DNA from: Sphingomonadales bacterium EhC05
GTDB lineage: Bacteria; Pseudomonadota; Alphaproteobacteria; Sphingomonadales; Sphingomonadaceae
DNA length: 64,000 nt
Direction of reading: 5' to 3'
Assembly: GCA_001650955.1 (NCBI GenBank)
Contig: LXYP01000003.1
Span: 248,001-312,000 of the forward strand
Within the stretch, counting starts at the first letter, position 1. Every line of letters starts with the position of its first letter. The notes below the pieces were generated by a model. That model searched no databases and had not been told where the DNA came from. It was given only the letters and a program-made list of their open reading frames with translations. Shown one piece after another: positions 27,304 to 37,098 of the stretch. The translations under genes were made by a program, and so were the position numbers.

Positions 27304-28384
27304 TAATCCCAACCCCGATATAGATACGCTCGAAGACAAGCCGGTCCAGACAGAGGCCGTCAAAGTAAAACGCTCACTCTTTCGGCGCTCGCTGACCATG
27401 CTTATTATGCTCTCGGTTCCTCTCGGCCTCGCGGCATTCGGCGCATATTACTGGATAACCAGCGGCCGTTACGCTTCCACTGACAATGCCTATGTTCAGC
27501 AGAATATTGTTTCCATTTCGCCAGAAATTGGCGGCAAAATTATCGAGGTTGGTGTCCGCGAAAACAGTTTGGTGAAACAGGGTGATCTGCTCTTTGCCAT
27601 TGACCCTGTTCCGTTTGAATTGGCGGTATCACAGGCCAATGCACAAATTGCGGCTGCACAGGTGCAAGTGCAAAATCTCCGGACAGATTATCAGGTTAGC
27701 GGCGTGGATATTGAAGTGGCCCGGAAAGACATTGATTTTGCAATGTCCAATTACAACCGTCAGGCTGCGTTGATGGAACGCGGTTTCAATACCCGTGCAA
27801 AAATGGAAGAAGCGCAAAATGCAGTGGACAGGGCCAGGGCCAAGCTGCGGTCCGCCGAGGCCAACGTAATCGCCAAAAAAGCCCGTCTTTCAAACGGGCC
27901 GGCGGCTCCCGGTGAGAACCCGGACGTCGCCAATGCCAAAGTCTCGAAAAAACAGGCACAGCTTAATCTCGACCGTACCCGTGTGGTTGCTCCGATATCG
28001 GGGCGCATCGCCCAATCGGACCGTTTGCAGATGGGCCAGATGATGGTTTCAGGCCTGCCCGCAGTCTCCATCGTCGATGATCAAAACAGCTGGGTCGAGG
28101 CGAACTTCAAGGAAACGGATCTAGCCAAAATGAAAGTCGGACAAGAGGCGGAGATAAGTTTCGACGCCTATCCGGAACTGACCTTGAAGGGCCGTGTGGA
28201 AAGTATCGGTGCGGGAACGGGTTCCGAATTTTCTGTTCTACCGGCGCAAAATGCCAATGGAAATTGGGTGAAAGTGACACAGCGCATTCCGGTTAGGATC
28301 GAAATTCTGGACAAGCCGTCCCGGCAATTAATCGCTGGCCTGTCGGTTGAAGTCACTGTCGATCTACAAAGTTCCGCCGAATAA
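27296..28384 (+). CDS. emrA: EmrA/HlyD-family periplasmic adaptor
   Basis: 362 residues. Short cytoplasmic tail, one membrane helix at about 34-55, then lipoyl halves (GGKIIEVGVRENSLVKQGDLLFAIDP and VVAPISGRIAQ) flanking an alpha-helical coiled-coil, and a beta-barrel. This is the EmrA layout for coupling an MFS pump to an outer-membrane channel. No TolC gene is adjacent. Confidence 0.9.
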   Translation: MADNPNPDIDTLEDKPVQTEAVKVKRSLFRRSLTMLIMLSVPLGLAAFGAYYWITSGRYASTDNAYVQQNIVSISPEIGGKIIEVGVRENSLVKQGDLLFAIDPVPFELAVSQANAQIAAAQVQVQNLRTDYQVSGVDIEVARKDIDFAMSNYNRQAALMERGFNTRAKMEEAQNAVDRARAKLRSAEANVIAKKARLSNGPAAPGENPDVANAKVSKKQAQLNLDRTRVVAPISGRIAQSDRLQMGQMMVSGLPAVSIVDDQNSWVEANFKETDLAKMKVGQEAEISFDAYPELTLKGRVESIGAGTGSEFSVLPAQNANGNWVKVTQRIPVRIEILDKPSRQLIAGLSVEVTVDLQSSAE

Positions 28385-28387
28385 TTC

Positions 28388-29947
28388 GTGGCGATGGAAG
28401 CCGCAGTCGATCCTGACAAACCGGCACTAAAGGCCGATAACCGGCCGTTATTGATAATGGTCGTGATGCTGGCAAACATCATGCAGATACTGGATTCGAC
28501 AATCGCCAACGTCGCCCTTCCGCATATGCAGGCGGGTCTCGGCGCTACTTTGGATACCGTTACCTGGACGCTAACCAGTTATATCCTTGCTGCCGCGATG
28601 GCCATCCCGTTAACAGGATGGCTTGCGGATCGTATTGGATCGCGGAACCTTTTTCTCATTTCAATAGTTGGATTTACACTGTCATCAGTGCTTTGCGCGA
28701 CAGCAACCAACCTCGAACAAATGGTAATCTATCGCGTCATTCAGGGGATGTCTGGCGCCTTTATCATGCCACTCTCGCAAACCGTGATGCTCGATATCAA
28801 TCCACCAAAGAAACACCCGCAGGCGATGGCAATCTGGGGCATGGGGGTGATGATCGCACCGATAATGGGACCGGTGATTGGCGGCTACATCACCGAAAAT
28901 TTTAGCTGGGAGTGGATTTTCCTGATCAATCTTCCAATCGGTATCATTGTTGTAACCATGCTTTGGGTATTACTCCCGTCGCGACCGATTACGCGCCGCC
29001 GATTTGACCTGTTCGGCTTTTCCATGTTTGCACTATTTGTCGCGTCGTTGCAGTTGCTGCTTGATCGCGGGAACCATCAGGACTGGTTTGAAAGCTGGGA
29101 AATCATAATCGAGTGCGGTTTGGCCATAGCTGCGTTGTGGATTTATGTCGTTCATACTGCCACCGCCAAAAACCCGTTTCTCTCAAAACACCTGTACCTC
29201 AACAGGAATCTCGCCACTGCCATGTTTCTTGTTGTTATTACAGGCGTGGTGATGTTTGCAACGATGGCGCTGTTACCGCCCATGCTCCAGAATATTTACG
29301 GTTATCCACCGTTTGAAGCCGGGTTTCTGCTGGCACCGCGCGGTCTGGGATTCATGATTAGCATGGGATTGGCAGGCCGACTGTCGCGTAGCATTGATGC
29401 CCGGTTTGTCGTATCGTTGGGATTGCTAATTGGTGCTTGCTCTACCTGGATGATGACCGGATGGAGTCTCGAAATGGAGCGCTGGCCGATAATTATCAGC
29501 GGATTTCTGCAGGGAATTGGAATGGGCGCTGTATTTGTTTCGATGAATGTCCTTGCCTTTTCCACCATATCGATGAAAAATCGCACGGACGCGGCCAGCT
29601 TGATGAACCTTGCCCGAACAATCGGATCGTCAATCGGTATTGCCACATTCGTGGGTATATTAGGGCGCAACTGGCAGACAAGCCATGCTGATCTAGCCGG
29701 GCAAGTAACAGAAGCACAGCTCTCTCCAATCAGTCCAACCACGCTGGAGCGTTTTGGTGATTATGGCGGGCAGGCGATGATGATCATTGATGCCGAGGTA
29801 AACCGGCAGGCACTGATGATCGCCTATCTTGACGATTTCTGGCTGATGACGATCCTCACCGTTATTTGTGCTCCATTTGCGTTTCTGATGAAGCCGCCAG
29901 CAAGTTTGGAGCCGGATTCAGCGACAGCGGCGAGCACTGCACATTAG
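28388..29947 (+). CDS. emrB: EmrB/DHA2-family MFS drug efflux pump
   Basis: 519 residues with 14 predicted membrane helices. Carries DHA2 signatures: LDSTIANVALPHMQ in helix 1, GWLADRIGSRN in loop 2-3, and GMGVMIAPIMGPVIGGYI (motif C, antiporter) in helix 5. GTG at 28388 follows emrA by three bases; ATG six bases later is an alternative. Probably exports toxic pathway substrate or intermediates. Confidence 0.92.
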   Translation: MAMEAAVDPDKPALKADNRPLLIMVVMLANIMQILDSTIANVALPHMQAGLGATLDTVTWTLTSYILAAAMAIPLTGWLADRIGSRNLFLISIVGFTLSSVLCATATNLEQMVIYRVIQGMSGAFIMPLSQTVMLDINPPKKHPQAMAIWGMGVMIAPIMGPVIGGYITENFSWEWIFLINLPIGIIVVTMLWVLLPSRPITRRRFDLFGFSMFALFVASLQLLLDRGNHQDWFESWEIIIECGLAIAALWIYVVHTATAKNPFLSKHLYLNRNLATAMFLVVITGVVMFATMALLPPMLQNIYGYPPFEAGFLLAPRGLGFMISMGLAGRLSRSIDARFVVSLGLLIGACSTWMMTGWSLEMERWPIIISGFLQGIGMGAVFVSMNVLAFSTISMKNRTDAASLMNLARTIGSSIGIATFVGILGRNWQTSHADLAGQVTEAQLSPISPTTLERFGDYGGQAMMIIDAEVNRQALMIAYLDDFWLMTILTVICAPFAFLMKPPASLEPDSATAASTAH

Positions 29948-30026
29948 CTCTTCTGCAAATGCCCCCGGGCCGAAAAATTTGCATTCTGTAATGGCCGCTT
30001 TATCAATCTGAACTTCTAACTTTCGG

Positions 30027-31004
30027 CTATGCGTTCGTCGCCCACAGGGCAAGAATGCTTCGGAGTGCTGCAACAAACGCCAAGGGTTGATCGAGCATCA
30101 GATGGTGGCGGGCTTCCGGTACGGCTATTATCGGAATATTGTCTCCACCTAATTCGCGGATGTATTCTGCTGAATCATTGGAGAAGAGCAGGCTGTTGCC
30201 GCCGTGCACGATTGCTTTGCGGCCTGGCGCCTGTACCAGGCGTTTACCCATGTTCAGCCACTCATCGGGCTTGTTGCTCCTCCGGAAGACCTCGGGCGAG
30301 AATTTCCACGTCCAACTGTCTCCTTCGTTTTTCAGCGAATGATACGCAATATAGTCGAGAAGAAATGGCTCCTCGACCGGCTGAGGCGGCGACAGGATAT
30401 ATCTCTCGCGTGCTGCTGCATAGCTGGGATAGTGCTTGTTGGGCTTGTCCGGGTTCCCCGATCCCGGGCTGGCCCGATCCCTGCTCCAGTATTTTTCAAG
30501 CAATTCGGGACGCATGATCATAAGATCGCATACGACCAATCCCGCGAACACATCGGGCGACTGGGTCACGGCTGTCAACGCGGCACCCGAACCGAAACTG
30601 TGCGCGATAATTGTCGGCTTGTGCCCATCAGCGAACAAGTCCAGCGCCTCGGCAATCTCGGTGAATTCCCGCCCACGGGCAGCCGTATCGGCTGCTCCGC
30701 GCATTTCGCTGTCACCCATGCCCGCCAGATCAAAGGCTACGACGTCATAATCCTGCGCAAAGAAGGGGGCGATGAAGGCGAAGCACCGGGCGTGTGCAAG
30801 AAAGCCGTGTGTTATTAGCAATTTTGGCTTTTCGGGGCTGCCCCAGCGGAGATAGTGCACCTTGGCACCGGAAATCTCTACATAAGCTTCTTCGCGCGGC
30901 ACTTTCAGTGCTGCTATGAACCATTCGGGCAGGTGCGAACCATCACCAGCCCATAAGGAATCGATATCAGCCGGAAGGTTGTCAACAGGGGTCATTTCAT
31001 TCAT
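30027..31004 (-). CDS. alpha/beta hydrolase
   Basis: 325 residues with the alpha/beta-hydrolase core: oxyanion HGF near 66, nucleophile elbow HSFGSG with Ser 136, and a C-terminal catalytic His in EARHHLML. It overlaps the BVMO gene by four bases (ATGA). A BVMO followed by an esterase/lactonase is a classic pair, so it probably opens the lactone or ester made by the monooxygenase. Last gene of the long minus-strand operon; convergent with emrB. Confidence 0.85.
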   Translation of the reverse strand: MNEMTPVDNLPADIDSLWAGDGSHLPEWFIAALKVPREEAYVEISGAKVHYLRWGSPEKPKLLITHGFLAHARCFAFIAPFFAQDYDVVAFDLAGMGDSEMRGAADTAARGREFTEIAEALDLFADGHKPTIIAHSFGSGAALTAVTQSPDVFAGLVVCDLMIMRPELLEKYWSRDRASPGSGNPDKPNKHYPSYAAARERYILSPPQPVEEPFLLDYIAYHSLKNEGDSWTWKFSPEVFRRSNKPDEWLNMGKRLVQAPGRKAIVHGGNSLLFSNDSAEYIRELGGDNIPIIAVPEARHHLMLDQPLAFVAALRSILALWATNA

Positions 31005-32638
31005 TGCGCGAACGGTTCCTTGTTAGTGGATTTTACTGTGGCGAAGCCGCGATAGCCATTCTGCGCGACGTCGTCGCATACGGCGGCATAGCCGGACAGG
31101 CTTGGGAAATTGATAAGCTGACGTTTCTTGCCCGGGATGTTTGCACCCATGTACCAGGAGTCCGCTTCAGGAAAGAGTGTCATCGCACCAGCTTGGGCGA
31201 CCATTTCGGTCCAGCCCTGTTCGGCCTGCGTTTCGGCATCGAAGAGCTTGATGTCGCTATCTCTCAGCCAAACCATGAAGTCGCAAATCCAGTCGCCTTG
31301 TATCTCAGCGCTCGTCGGGCCGTTCGCAAAACCTGATGGGCTTAGGGGACCGTACGAAAACAGCATGTTTGGGAAGCCCGCTACGGCCATACCCAGATAG
31401 GCGCGCAAGCCATCGTCCCAGGCCTGTGCCAAACCGAGCCCGCCGCGCCCGGTTATATTCATGTCAATCAGTCCGCCGCGTCCGGCATCGAAGCCGGTCG
31501 CAAAGACGATGAGATCGCATTCGATTTCACCGGTGGCGGTTTCGATTGCGTTCGTTTTGATCCGCGCAATCGGTGTTTCCTTCAGATCGACGAGCGCAAC
31601 ATTGTCCTGCCCGAAAATCTCGTAAAAGTCCTGCTCGAGTGACGGCCTCTTCGTCCCAAAAGGATGGGGCGGCTCTATTGGGGCAAGTTTTTCGGCGAGG
31701 GCAGGGTCGGCAATCCGTGCACGGACCTTGTCACGCCAGAAATCATAGGCGTGGCGATTTGCTTCGCGGTTTGTGAGCAAGTCTGCGAAATTGTGATACC
31801 AGAACCTTAGTCCGCCGCGTTGCCAGAGATACTCGAAATGTGCATCACGTTCGTCTTTGTCGACCTCCAGCGCCGAGACTTCGAGCGACTGGCAATCGAA
31901 TCCGGCGCTCGTCTGCTTGCGCCGATTGAAAATGTCGGGGTAATCTTTCTGTTCACGCTTCTGCGCCAGATCTGTCAGCCTCTCCTGCTGCATGGGCAGC
32001 GCCAAGATCGGCGTTCTCTGCAACAGCGTAAGATTCTTTGCTGATTTCGCGGCCTCCTGTGCCACCTGCACGCCGCTGGCCCCGGTGCCGATCACGGCGA
32101 TCTTGCGGCCTTCCAGATCGATTCCCTGTTGCGGCCAACGTGCCGTGTGGCACCATTCGCCCGCGTAGTTTTCAAGGCCGGAAATATCGGGGATATATGG
32201 CTTTGAAGCGAAGCCGAGAGCGGGCAGGAGAAACCGCGTCGACACGGTGTCGCCGCCGCCCAGTTGCAAGTGCCAGATCGAATTGTCTTCATCGAACCGC
32301 GCGCTATCGACATTCGTGCTCATACGCATCAGCGGCCAAAGATCGAGCGTGTCGCAGACATGGTTGAAATAGGCGCGCAGCTCCTCCCAGCCGGGAAAAC
32401 GCTCGCTCCAGGACCATGTTTGCCACACTTCCGGAAGGGAGAATTCGTAAAGCGGGACCTGAGAATCCACACGCGCACCGGGATAGCGGTTCCAGTACCA
32501 GATACCGCCCGGCTGGGCTGCGGCATCGACCAGCAGGACATTGAACCCTGCTTCACGCAATTTGTGCAGCAGGTAGATACCGCTGAAACCGGCACCGACG
32601 ATTATCGCGTCGTGGTCTGGAGTGGCCATGTCGGTCAC
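31001..32638 (-). CDS. type I Baeyer-Villiger / flavin monooxygenase
   Basis: NADPH- and FAD-dependent enzyme inserting oxygen next to a ketone. 545 residues. FAD site GAGFSG (15-20), NADPH site GTGASG (184-189), and the BVMO fingerprint YAGEWCHTARWP starting at Tyr 158, which fits F-x-G-x3-H-x3-W apart from Tyr for Phe. NRYPGARVDSQ resembles cyclohexanone/cyclic-ketone monooxygenases. Overlaps both neighbours by four bases. Substrate is likely a ketone generated by the upstream oxidations. Confidence 0.9.
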   Translation of the reverse strand: MTDMATPDHDAIIVGAGFSGIYLLHKLREAGFNVLLVDAAAQPGGIWYWNRYPGARVDSQVPLYEFSLPEVWQTWSWSERFPGWEELRAYFNHVCDTLDLWPLMRMSTNVDSARFDEDNSIWHLQLGGGDTVSTRFLLPALGFASKPYIPDISGLENYAGEWCHTARWPQQGIDLEGRKIAVIGTGASGVQVAQEAAKSAKNLTLLQRTPILALPMQQERLTDLAQKREQKDYPDIFNRRKQTSAGFDCQSLEVSALEVDKDERDAHFEYLWQRGGLRFWYHNFADLLTNREANRHAYDFWRDKVRARIADPALAEKLAPIEPPHPFGTKRPSLEQDFYEIFGQDNVALVDLKETPIARIKTNAIETATGEIECDLIVFATGFDAGRGGLIDMNITGRGGLGLAQAWDDGLRAYLGMAVAGFPNMLFSYGPLSPSGFANGPTSAEIQGDWICDFMVWLRDSDIKLFDAETQAEQGWTEMVAQAGAMTLFPEADSWYMGANIPGKKRQLINFPSLSGYAAVCDDVAQNGYRGFATVKSTNKEPFAQ

Positions 32639-34248
32639 GCTGCCGTCTGACCGCCTTCCGCAATCTTCTTTGCCGTCGCGTAATCCGCTTTGCCGTTCGA
32701 GGCTCGCAAAGGCGTGTCGGTGGGATAGATCGCCTTGGGCGTTTTATATCCCGCCAACTGCTGGCGGACGTGATCCTTTACAGCTTGCTCATCGAATTCA
32801 CCCCGCTTGTCGAGATGGACAACAGCGGTTACCGCTTGACCCCATTTCTCGTCCGGCACGCCGACCACCAGCGCATCGGCGATGGCGGGGTGGGTTTTCA
32901 GCACTTCTTCGACTTCCTCGGGATAAACCTTTTCACCGGCGGTGTTGATGCACACGCTGCCCCTGCCGAGCAGGGTCAGGCTGCCATCGGATTCCACGCG
33001 GCACCAATCGCCGGGGATCGAGTAACGCACACCGTCGATTGTCTTGAAAGTCTGGGCGGATTTTTCAGGATCCTTGTAATAGCCAAGCGGGATCGCACCC
33101 TTGCGGGCGATAAAACCGGGTACGCCGCTGCCCGGTTCGACCTTCTGGTCGTTCTCGTCGAACACGTCGCAGAATTCGCCAATGCCGAATTTGGCGGTGT
33201 TGGTTCCGCCTTCCGCGGTGGTGACGGCGAGGCCATATCCAAGCCCTTCGGAGGCACCGAAACTGTCCATCAGAACAACTTGCGGAATGTGCTTACACAG
33301 GCCTTCCTTGACCTCTTTGCTCCACATCACGCCGGAAGAAACGATTGTCACAAGGCTGCTAGTATTCCAGCGACCGGGATGTTCGTCGAGGGCGCGAAGC
33401 ATCGGCTTGGCAAATGCGTCGCCTACGATGGCGATGCTTTCGACCTTATGCTTCTCGACCGTGTCCCACAATTCCTCGGCATCGAATGACGGGTCGGCGA
33501 GCGTGACGATGGCACCGCCCGACATGAGCGTGCCTATGCCGGTGATAAGGCCCGTGCCGTGCATTAGCGGGCAGGAGGGGAGAGTTCGGCGGCCCGGCCC
33601 CTCGCTTTCGATCAGTGCGATACTTTCCTCGTGCGACTGCGGCACCGGACCAAGTATTTTTTGCGCATCGAGCTGTGCTTTGCGCATATCGTCGTGCTGC
33701 CACATCACGCCCTTGGGCATGCCGGTTGTGCCGCCGGTATAGATGAACAACAGATCACTCGGCGAACGCTCTATGTCCAATGGCGAGCCGTCCCCTTGCG
33801 TGGCGAGCTCTTCATAAGGAACGGCAAAAGAGGCAATTTCTGACGGATCGCCGATCTCGACAAAAGTGTGAACCTTCTCAAGCCGGTCCTTCAGTTCAAG
33901 GATGCAGTCGCGGAATTCAGAGCTGTAGACGATCACCTCGCTGTCGGAATCATCGAAAATGTAGAACACTTCTTCGGGCACGTAGCGATAATTGATGTTC
34001 ACATGGGTGAGCCGCCCCTTGAAGCAGGCCGCCATCAGCTCGCCATATTCCGGGCGGTTGCGCATGTAGAACGCCACCTTCGTCCCGTCGCCGGCTCCGC
34101 GTTCGCGCAGATTGCGGGCGAGATTATTCGAGCGGGCCGACATTTCTGGCCATGTAATGATCCGGTCGCCATGGATCAGCGCCGGCGCATCCTTTGGCAT
34201 GGCCGGTTCAATAGCATCAAGAATGTCACCAAGGTTCCAGTCGATCAT
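32635..34248 (-). CDS. acyl-CoA synthetase, FadD19/steroid-type
   Basis: Activates a carboxylic acid with ATP and CoA. 537 residues; AMP-binding motif FIYTGGTTGMPKGVMWQ near 165-185, core A8-like GRGSVCINTAGEKVYPEEVEEVL and C-terminal catalytic Lys in ASNGKADYATAK. The TGGTTG-x-PKGVMW variant is typical of actinobacterial steroid side-chain ligases rather than ordinary long-chain FadD. Strong AGGAGA site upstream; overlaps the BVMO gene. Confidence 0.87.
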   Translation of the reverse strand: MIDWNLGDILDAIEPAMPKDAPALIHGDRIITWPEMSARSNNLARNLRERGAGDGTKVAFYMRNRPEYGELMAACFKGRLTHVNINYRYVPEEVFYIFDDSDSEVIVYSSEFRDCILELKDRLEKVHTFVEIGDPSEIASFAVPYEELATQGDGSPLDIERSPSDLLFIYTGGTTGMPKGVMWQHDDMRKAQLDAQKILGPVPQSHEESIALIESEGPGRRTLPSCPLMHGTGLITGIGTLMSGGAIVTLADPSFDAEELWDTVEKHKVESIAIVGDAFAKPMLRALDEHPGRWNTSSLVTIVSSGVMWSKEVKEGLCKHIPQVVLMDSFGASEGLGYGLAVTTAEGGTNTAKFGIGEFCDVFDENDQKVEPGSGVPGFIARKGAIPLGYYKDPEKSAQTFKTIDGVRYSIPGDWCRVESDGSLTLLGRGSVCINTAGEKVYPEEVEEVLKTHPAIADALVVGVPDEKWGQAVTAVVHLDKRGEFDEQAVKDHVRQQLAGYKTPKAIYPTDTPLRASNGKADYATAKKIAEGGQTAA

Positions 34249-34311
34249 GTTTCCATCTCCTCTCGTGTCGGGGCGTCGCTTGTCTCGCGCGCGTCCCCGC
34301 TGTTACCTAAA

Positions 34312-35403
34312 TCATGCTGCTCGGGTCCACCCCTGAAGCGTTGCCGCTTCTGTTCTCACCGCTTCGGGCCCACCCAAAATCTGACGGTCAAAACCGATCC
34401 GCTTGAACCAGTAATGTAGCCCCAGCAGGTCGGTAAAGCCCATCCCGCCATGCACTTCGGTGGACGTGCGCGCGACAAAACGATGTACTTCGCCGGTGTG
34501 CGATTTTGCTTGGCACGCGGCGAGTGAGGCTTCGTCCGGCGCGGCATCGAACGTATGGGCCGCGTGCCACACCAGCGAACGGCAGGGTTCGTGCCGGGCG
34601 GCCATTTCCGCGCACATATGTTTGACCGCCTGAAAGCTGCCAATGATCCGCCCGAACTGTTCGCGCTGTCCCGCATAATCGACCGCTTTTTCGATCATGG
34701 CCTGACCTGCCCCTATGCTGTCGGCCGCCAGAATCACCCGCCCCGCATCGCGCAGCCGTGCAGCAGTTGCTCCGCCATCGTCGGCCAGCGGTTCTGCCGC
34801 AACTTGCCCAAAGCGCAATTCACCGACGCTGCGGGTTCGGTCGATTGTGGTCAACGGGACTTTCTTCAGCCCTTCGGCATCGGCGGGCACGAGGTGCAGC
34901 CGCCCGGTCGCATCAGCCACCAGAAACGCATCAGCGCCAGCAAAGTCGAGCGCAAATAACGCCGTCCCCTCGAGCTTTCCGCCGTTGCTGGTTACGCCCG
35001 CGCCGTCGCGTGCTTCGATTGTCTCGGCAATGGCGACGGCGATCCGTGCTTCGCCGCTGGCGATTATTGGCAGCCACTCAGCCTGCTGTTGATTGCTGCC
35101 CGCCTGCGCCAGCGCGATGGGTGCAAGCACATGGCTGGCGAGAAACGGTACCGGAGCGACCGCATAGGCAAGCTGTTCGGCCACCACGGCTGCGTCGAGC
35201 AAGGTCATACCGAGGCCGCCATGTTGTTCGGGCACCATCATTCCCGTGATACCCAGTTCGCTCAGTGCCGACTGCACCTTATCGCTGTAGGAAGCCTCGC
35301 CCTCGGCGCACTCACGCACATGATCGAGCGGGCAAGTGCCGGAAAGGCATCGCGCGACAGCATCGCGCAGCATTTTCTGGTCTTGCGAAAGTCCGAAATC
35401 CAT
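34312..35403 (-). CDS. acyl-CoA dehydrogenase, small subunit-like partner
   Basis: 363 residues beginning MDFGLSQDQKMLRDA; the open frame runs 52 codons further upstream inside the neighbour, but the ATG at 35403 overlaps the neighbour's stop (TGATG). Three-domain ACAD fold with C-terminal QVFGRIIGSFQ-like stretch (QREQFGRIIGSFQAVKHM). Shorter than the 35403-36629 paralogue and directly coupled to it, as in FadE pairs that form alpha2-beta2 steroid acyl-CoA dehydrogenases. Confidence 0.88.
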   Translation of the reverse strand: MDFGLSQDQKMLRDAVARCLSGTCPLDHVRECAEGEASYSDKVQSALSELGITGMMVPEQHGGLGMTLLDAAVVAEQLAYAVAPVPFLASHVLAPIALAQAGSNQQQAEWLPIIASGEARIAVAIAETIEARDGAGVTSNGGKLEGTALFALDFAGADAFLVADATGRLHLVPADAEGLKKVPLTTIDRTRSVGELRFGQVAAEPLADDGGATAARLRDAGRVILAADSIGAGQAMIEKAVDYAGQREQFGRIIGSFQAVKHMCAEMAARHEPCRSLVWHAAHTFDAAPDEASLAACQAKSHTGEVHRFVARTSTEVHGGMGFTDLLGLHYWFKRIGFDRQILGGPEAVRTEAATLQGWTRAA

Positions 35404-36629
35404 CAGGCGGCTCCTTTTTTCTGGTCCGCCGATGCCGGCTTGGCCAGCTTGGGTTCGCGCGGCATGTCGAGCCCGCGTTCGGCGATGATGTTCTTCTGAA
35501 TCTGCGCGGTACCGCCGCCGATGATAAGGCCCAGCTGGAACATATAATTCCATTGCCACGCGCCGCCTTCACGCTCGCGGGTGCTACCGTGATAAAGAAT
35601 GCCGATTTCACCCATCGCATCAATCGCCAGAGCCGATATCTGATGCGCCAGCTCGCAACTTTGCAGCTTGACGATCAACTTGGCCATGCCGCCGGGATCG
35701 CCCTTCAAATTGTCCGAAAGGATACGCATTCCGTTATATTTCATCGCTGCAACTTCGGCTTGAAGTGCAGCCAGCCGGTCGCGCAGCACAGCATTGTCGA
35801 TTGCCCGGCCTTGGCCGACACGCTCTTCCTGCATTAGCTTGACCAGTGCATGAAAGCGGTTTTCCAGCGCATCAGGATCGCCCAGCATTCCGCGTTCGTG
35901 ACCCAGTGTCGCATTTGCAACGAACCAGCCCTGACCGCGCTGGCCGACGATCTGGTCCATCGGCACCCGCACGTCGGTGAAGAATGTCTCGTTAAATTCG
36001 GCGTGACCGGTCATGGTCTTGAGCGGACGTACCTCGATCCCTGGCGTATCCATCGAGAAGATAAGGTAGGAAATCCCGCCATGCTTGGGCGCGTCAGCTT
36101 CGGTCCTGACCAGGCAGAAAATCATGTCCGCCTCCTTGGCCGTGCTGGTCCAGATCTTCTGGCCGTTGATCACGAAGTCGCCTTTATCAACCCGCGCGCT
36201 GGTTTTCAGGCTGGCGAGATCCGAACCCGCGCCCGGTTCTGAATAGCCCTGACACCATACGACCTCGCCTTTTAGCGTTGGCTCAACCCATTGGCGTTTC
36301 TGTTCCTCGGTCCCCAGCTCCAGCAGGGTCGGGACCAGCATGGAGATGCCTTGGTTGGCGAGACCGCCGGGAATGCCCGCGCGCGAGAATTCCTCCGCGA
36401 TGATCCGTGATTTTAGAATGTCGGGTTCGGCCCCGTAGCCGCCATATTCCCTGGGGATCGTGCGCGCGGTATAGCCATGCTCGATAAGCAGTTTCTGCCA
36501 TTCGACCGCTTCGGTAGATGGGCGCGCGGCGCGGCCCTGTCCGGCTGGCGCACGATCACCGTGGCTGTTGAGAAATTGTCGCACTTCCTCTCGGAAAGCA
36601 TCATATTCGGGTCCGTATTCAAGATCCAT
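35403..36629 (-). CDS. acyl-CoA dehydrogenase, large subunit-like partner
   Basis: 408 residues, beginning MDLEYGPEYDAFREEVR. Flavin-binding stretch WCQGYSEPGAGSDLASLKT and ISYLIFSMDTPGIEVRPL, C-terminal GLIIGGGTAQIQKNIIAERG. Resembles the FadE26/FadE28-type half of heterotetrameric enzymes that desaturate bulky CoA thioesters. It is followed with one-base overlap by the smaller paralogue, strongly suggesting a heteromer. Confidence 0.9.
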   Translation of the reverse strand: MDLEYGPEYDAFREEVRQFLNSHGDRAPAGQGRAARPSTEAVEWQKLLIEHGYTARTIPREYGGYGAEPDILKSRIIAEEFSRAGIPGGLANQGISMLVPTLLELGTEEQKRQWVEPTLKGEVVWCQGYSEPGAGSDLASLKTSARVDKGDFVINGQKIWTSTAKEADMIFCLVRTEADAPKHGGISYLIFSMDTPGIEVRPLKTMTGHAEFNETFFTDVRVPMDQIVGQRGQGWFVANATLGHERGMLGDPDALENRFHALVKLMQEERVGQGRAIDNAVLRDRLAALQAEVAAMKYNGMRILSDNLKGDPGGMAKLIVKLQSCELAHQISALAIDAMGEIGILYHGSTREREGGAWQWNYMFQLGLIIGGGTAQIQKNIIAERGLDMPREPKLAKPASADQKKGAA

Positions 36630-36636
36630 GTCCAGC

Positions 36637-37098
36637 CTATCCTTTGCGTTGTCGGAATACCGGCAAGCGGAAATCCGTGCTTATCGTTTCGAAATCGAGT
36701 TCTACCGGCAGGTCCAGTTCCAACTTGTCGTGGTCGCAATCGACCAGCCGTGTCGCCATACGAACGCCTTCATCCAGTTCGACAACAGCGGCGATGAACG
36801 GAATGTCTCCGGCAAAAGCCGGGTGGAGGGCCTGATGCGTGATTGTCCAGGAAAACAGCGTGCCCATGCCACTGCTTTGCTCCCACGAAAATTCGGGTGA
36901 GCCGCATTTCGCGCACATATAGCGGGGCAAGTGGCGGAAGGTGTCGCATTCGCTGCAGCGCTGGAAATACAGATTGCCATCCTGGCACCGGTCCCAGAAT
37001 TCCTGTTCTACCGGATCCTGTGGGCGCGGTAGCGGCTTGGGCGGCACTTGCTGTGCCGAGGCACGCATTTTGGGTGGAATATCTTTCTCGTCGGTCAT
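36637..37098 (-). CDS. DUF35 Zn-ribbon/OB-fold protein
   Basis: 153 residues. Start at 37098 chosen because it overlaps the thiolase stop (ATGA) and has GAGGAGG upstream; the longer frame lies in the thiolase gene. Zn-ribbon CSECDTF...CAKCGSPE (Cys pairs), then OB-fold with [15 protein letters not shown]. In steroid side-chain catabolism DUF35 proteins join thiolase-like Ltp2 as an aldolase or join a MaoC-like hydratase; here its partner is almost surely the coupled thiolase-like protein. Confidence 0.87.
   Translation of the reverse strand: MTDEKDIPPKMRASAQQVPPKPLPRPQDPVEQEFWDRCQDGNLYFQRCSECDTFRHLPRYMCAKCGSPEFSWEQSSGMGTLFSWTITHQALHPAFAGDIPFIAAVVELDEGVRMATRLVDCDHDKLELDLPVELDFETISTDFRLPVFRQRKG

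Noticed and set aside
32770-33489. 239-codon plus-strand frame
   Set aside because: Antisense to the acyl-CoA synthetase, whose motifs and operon overlaps are clear; no ribosome site.
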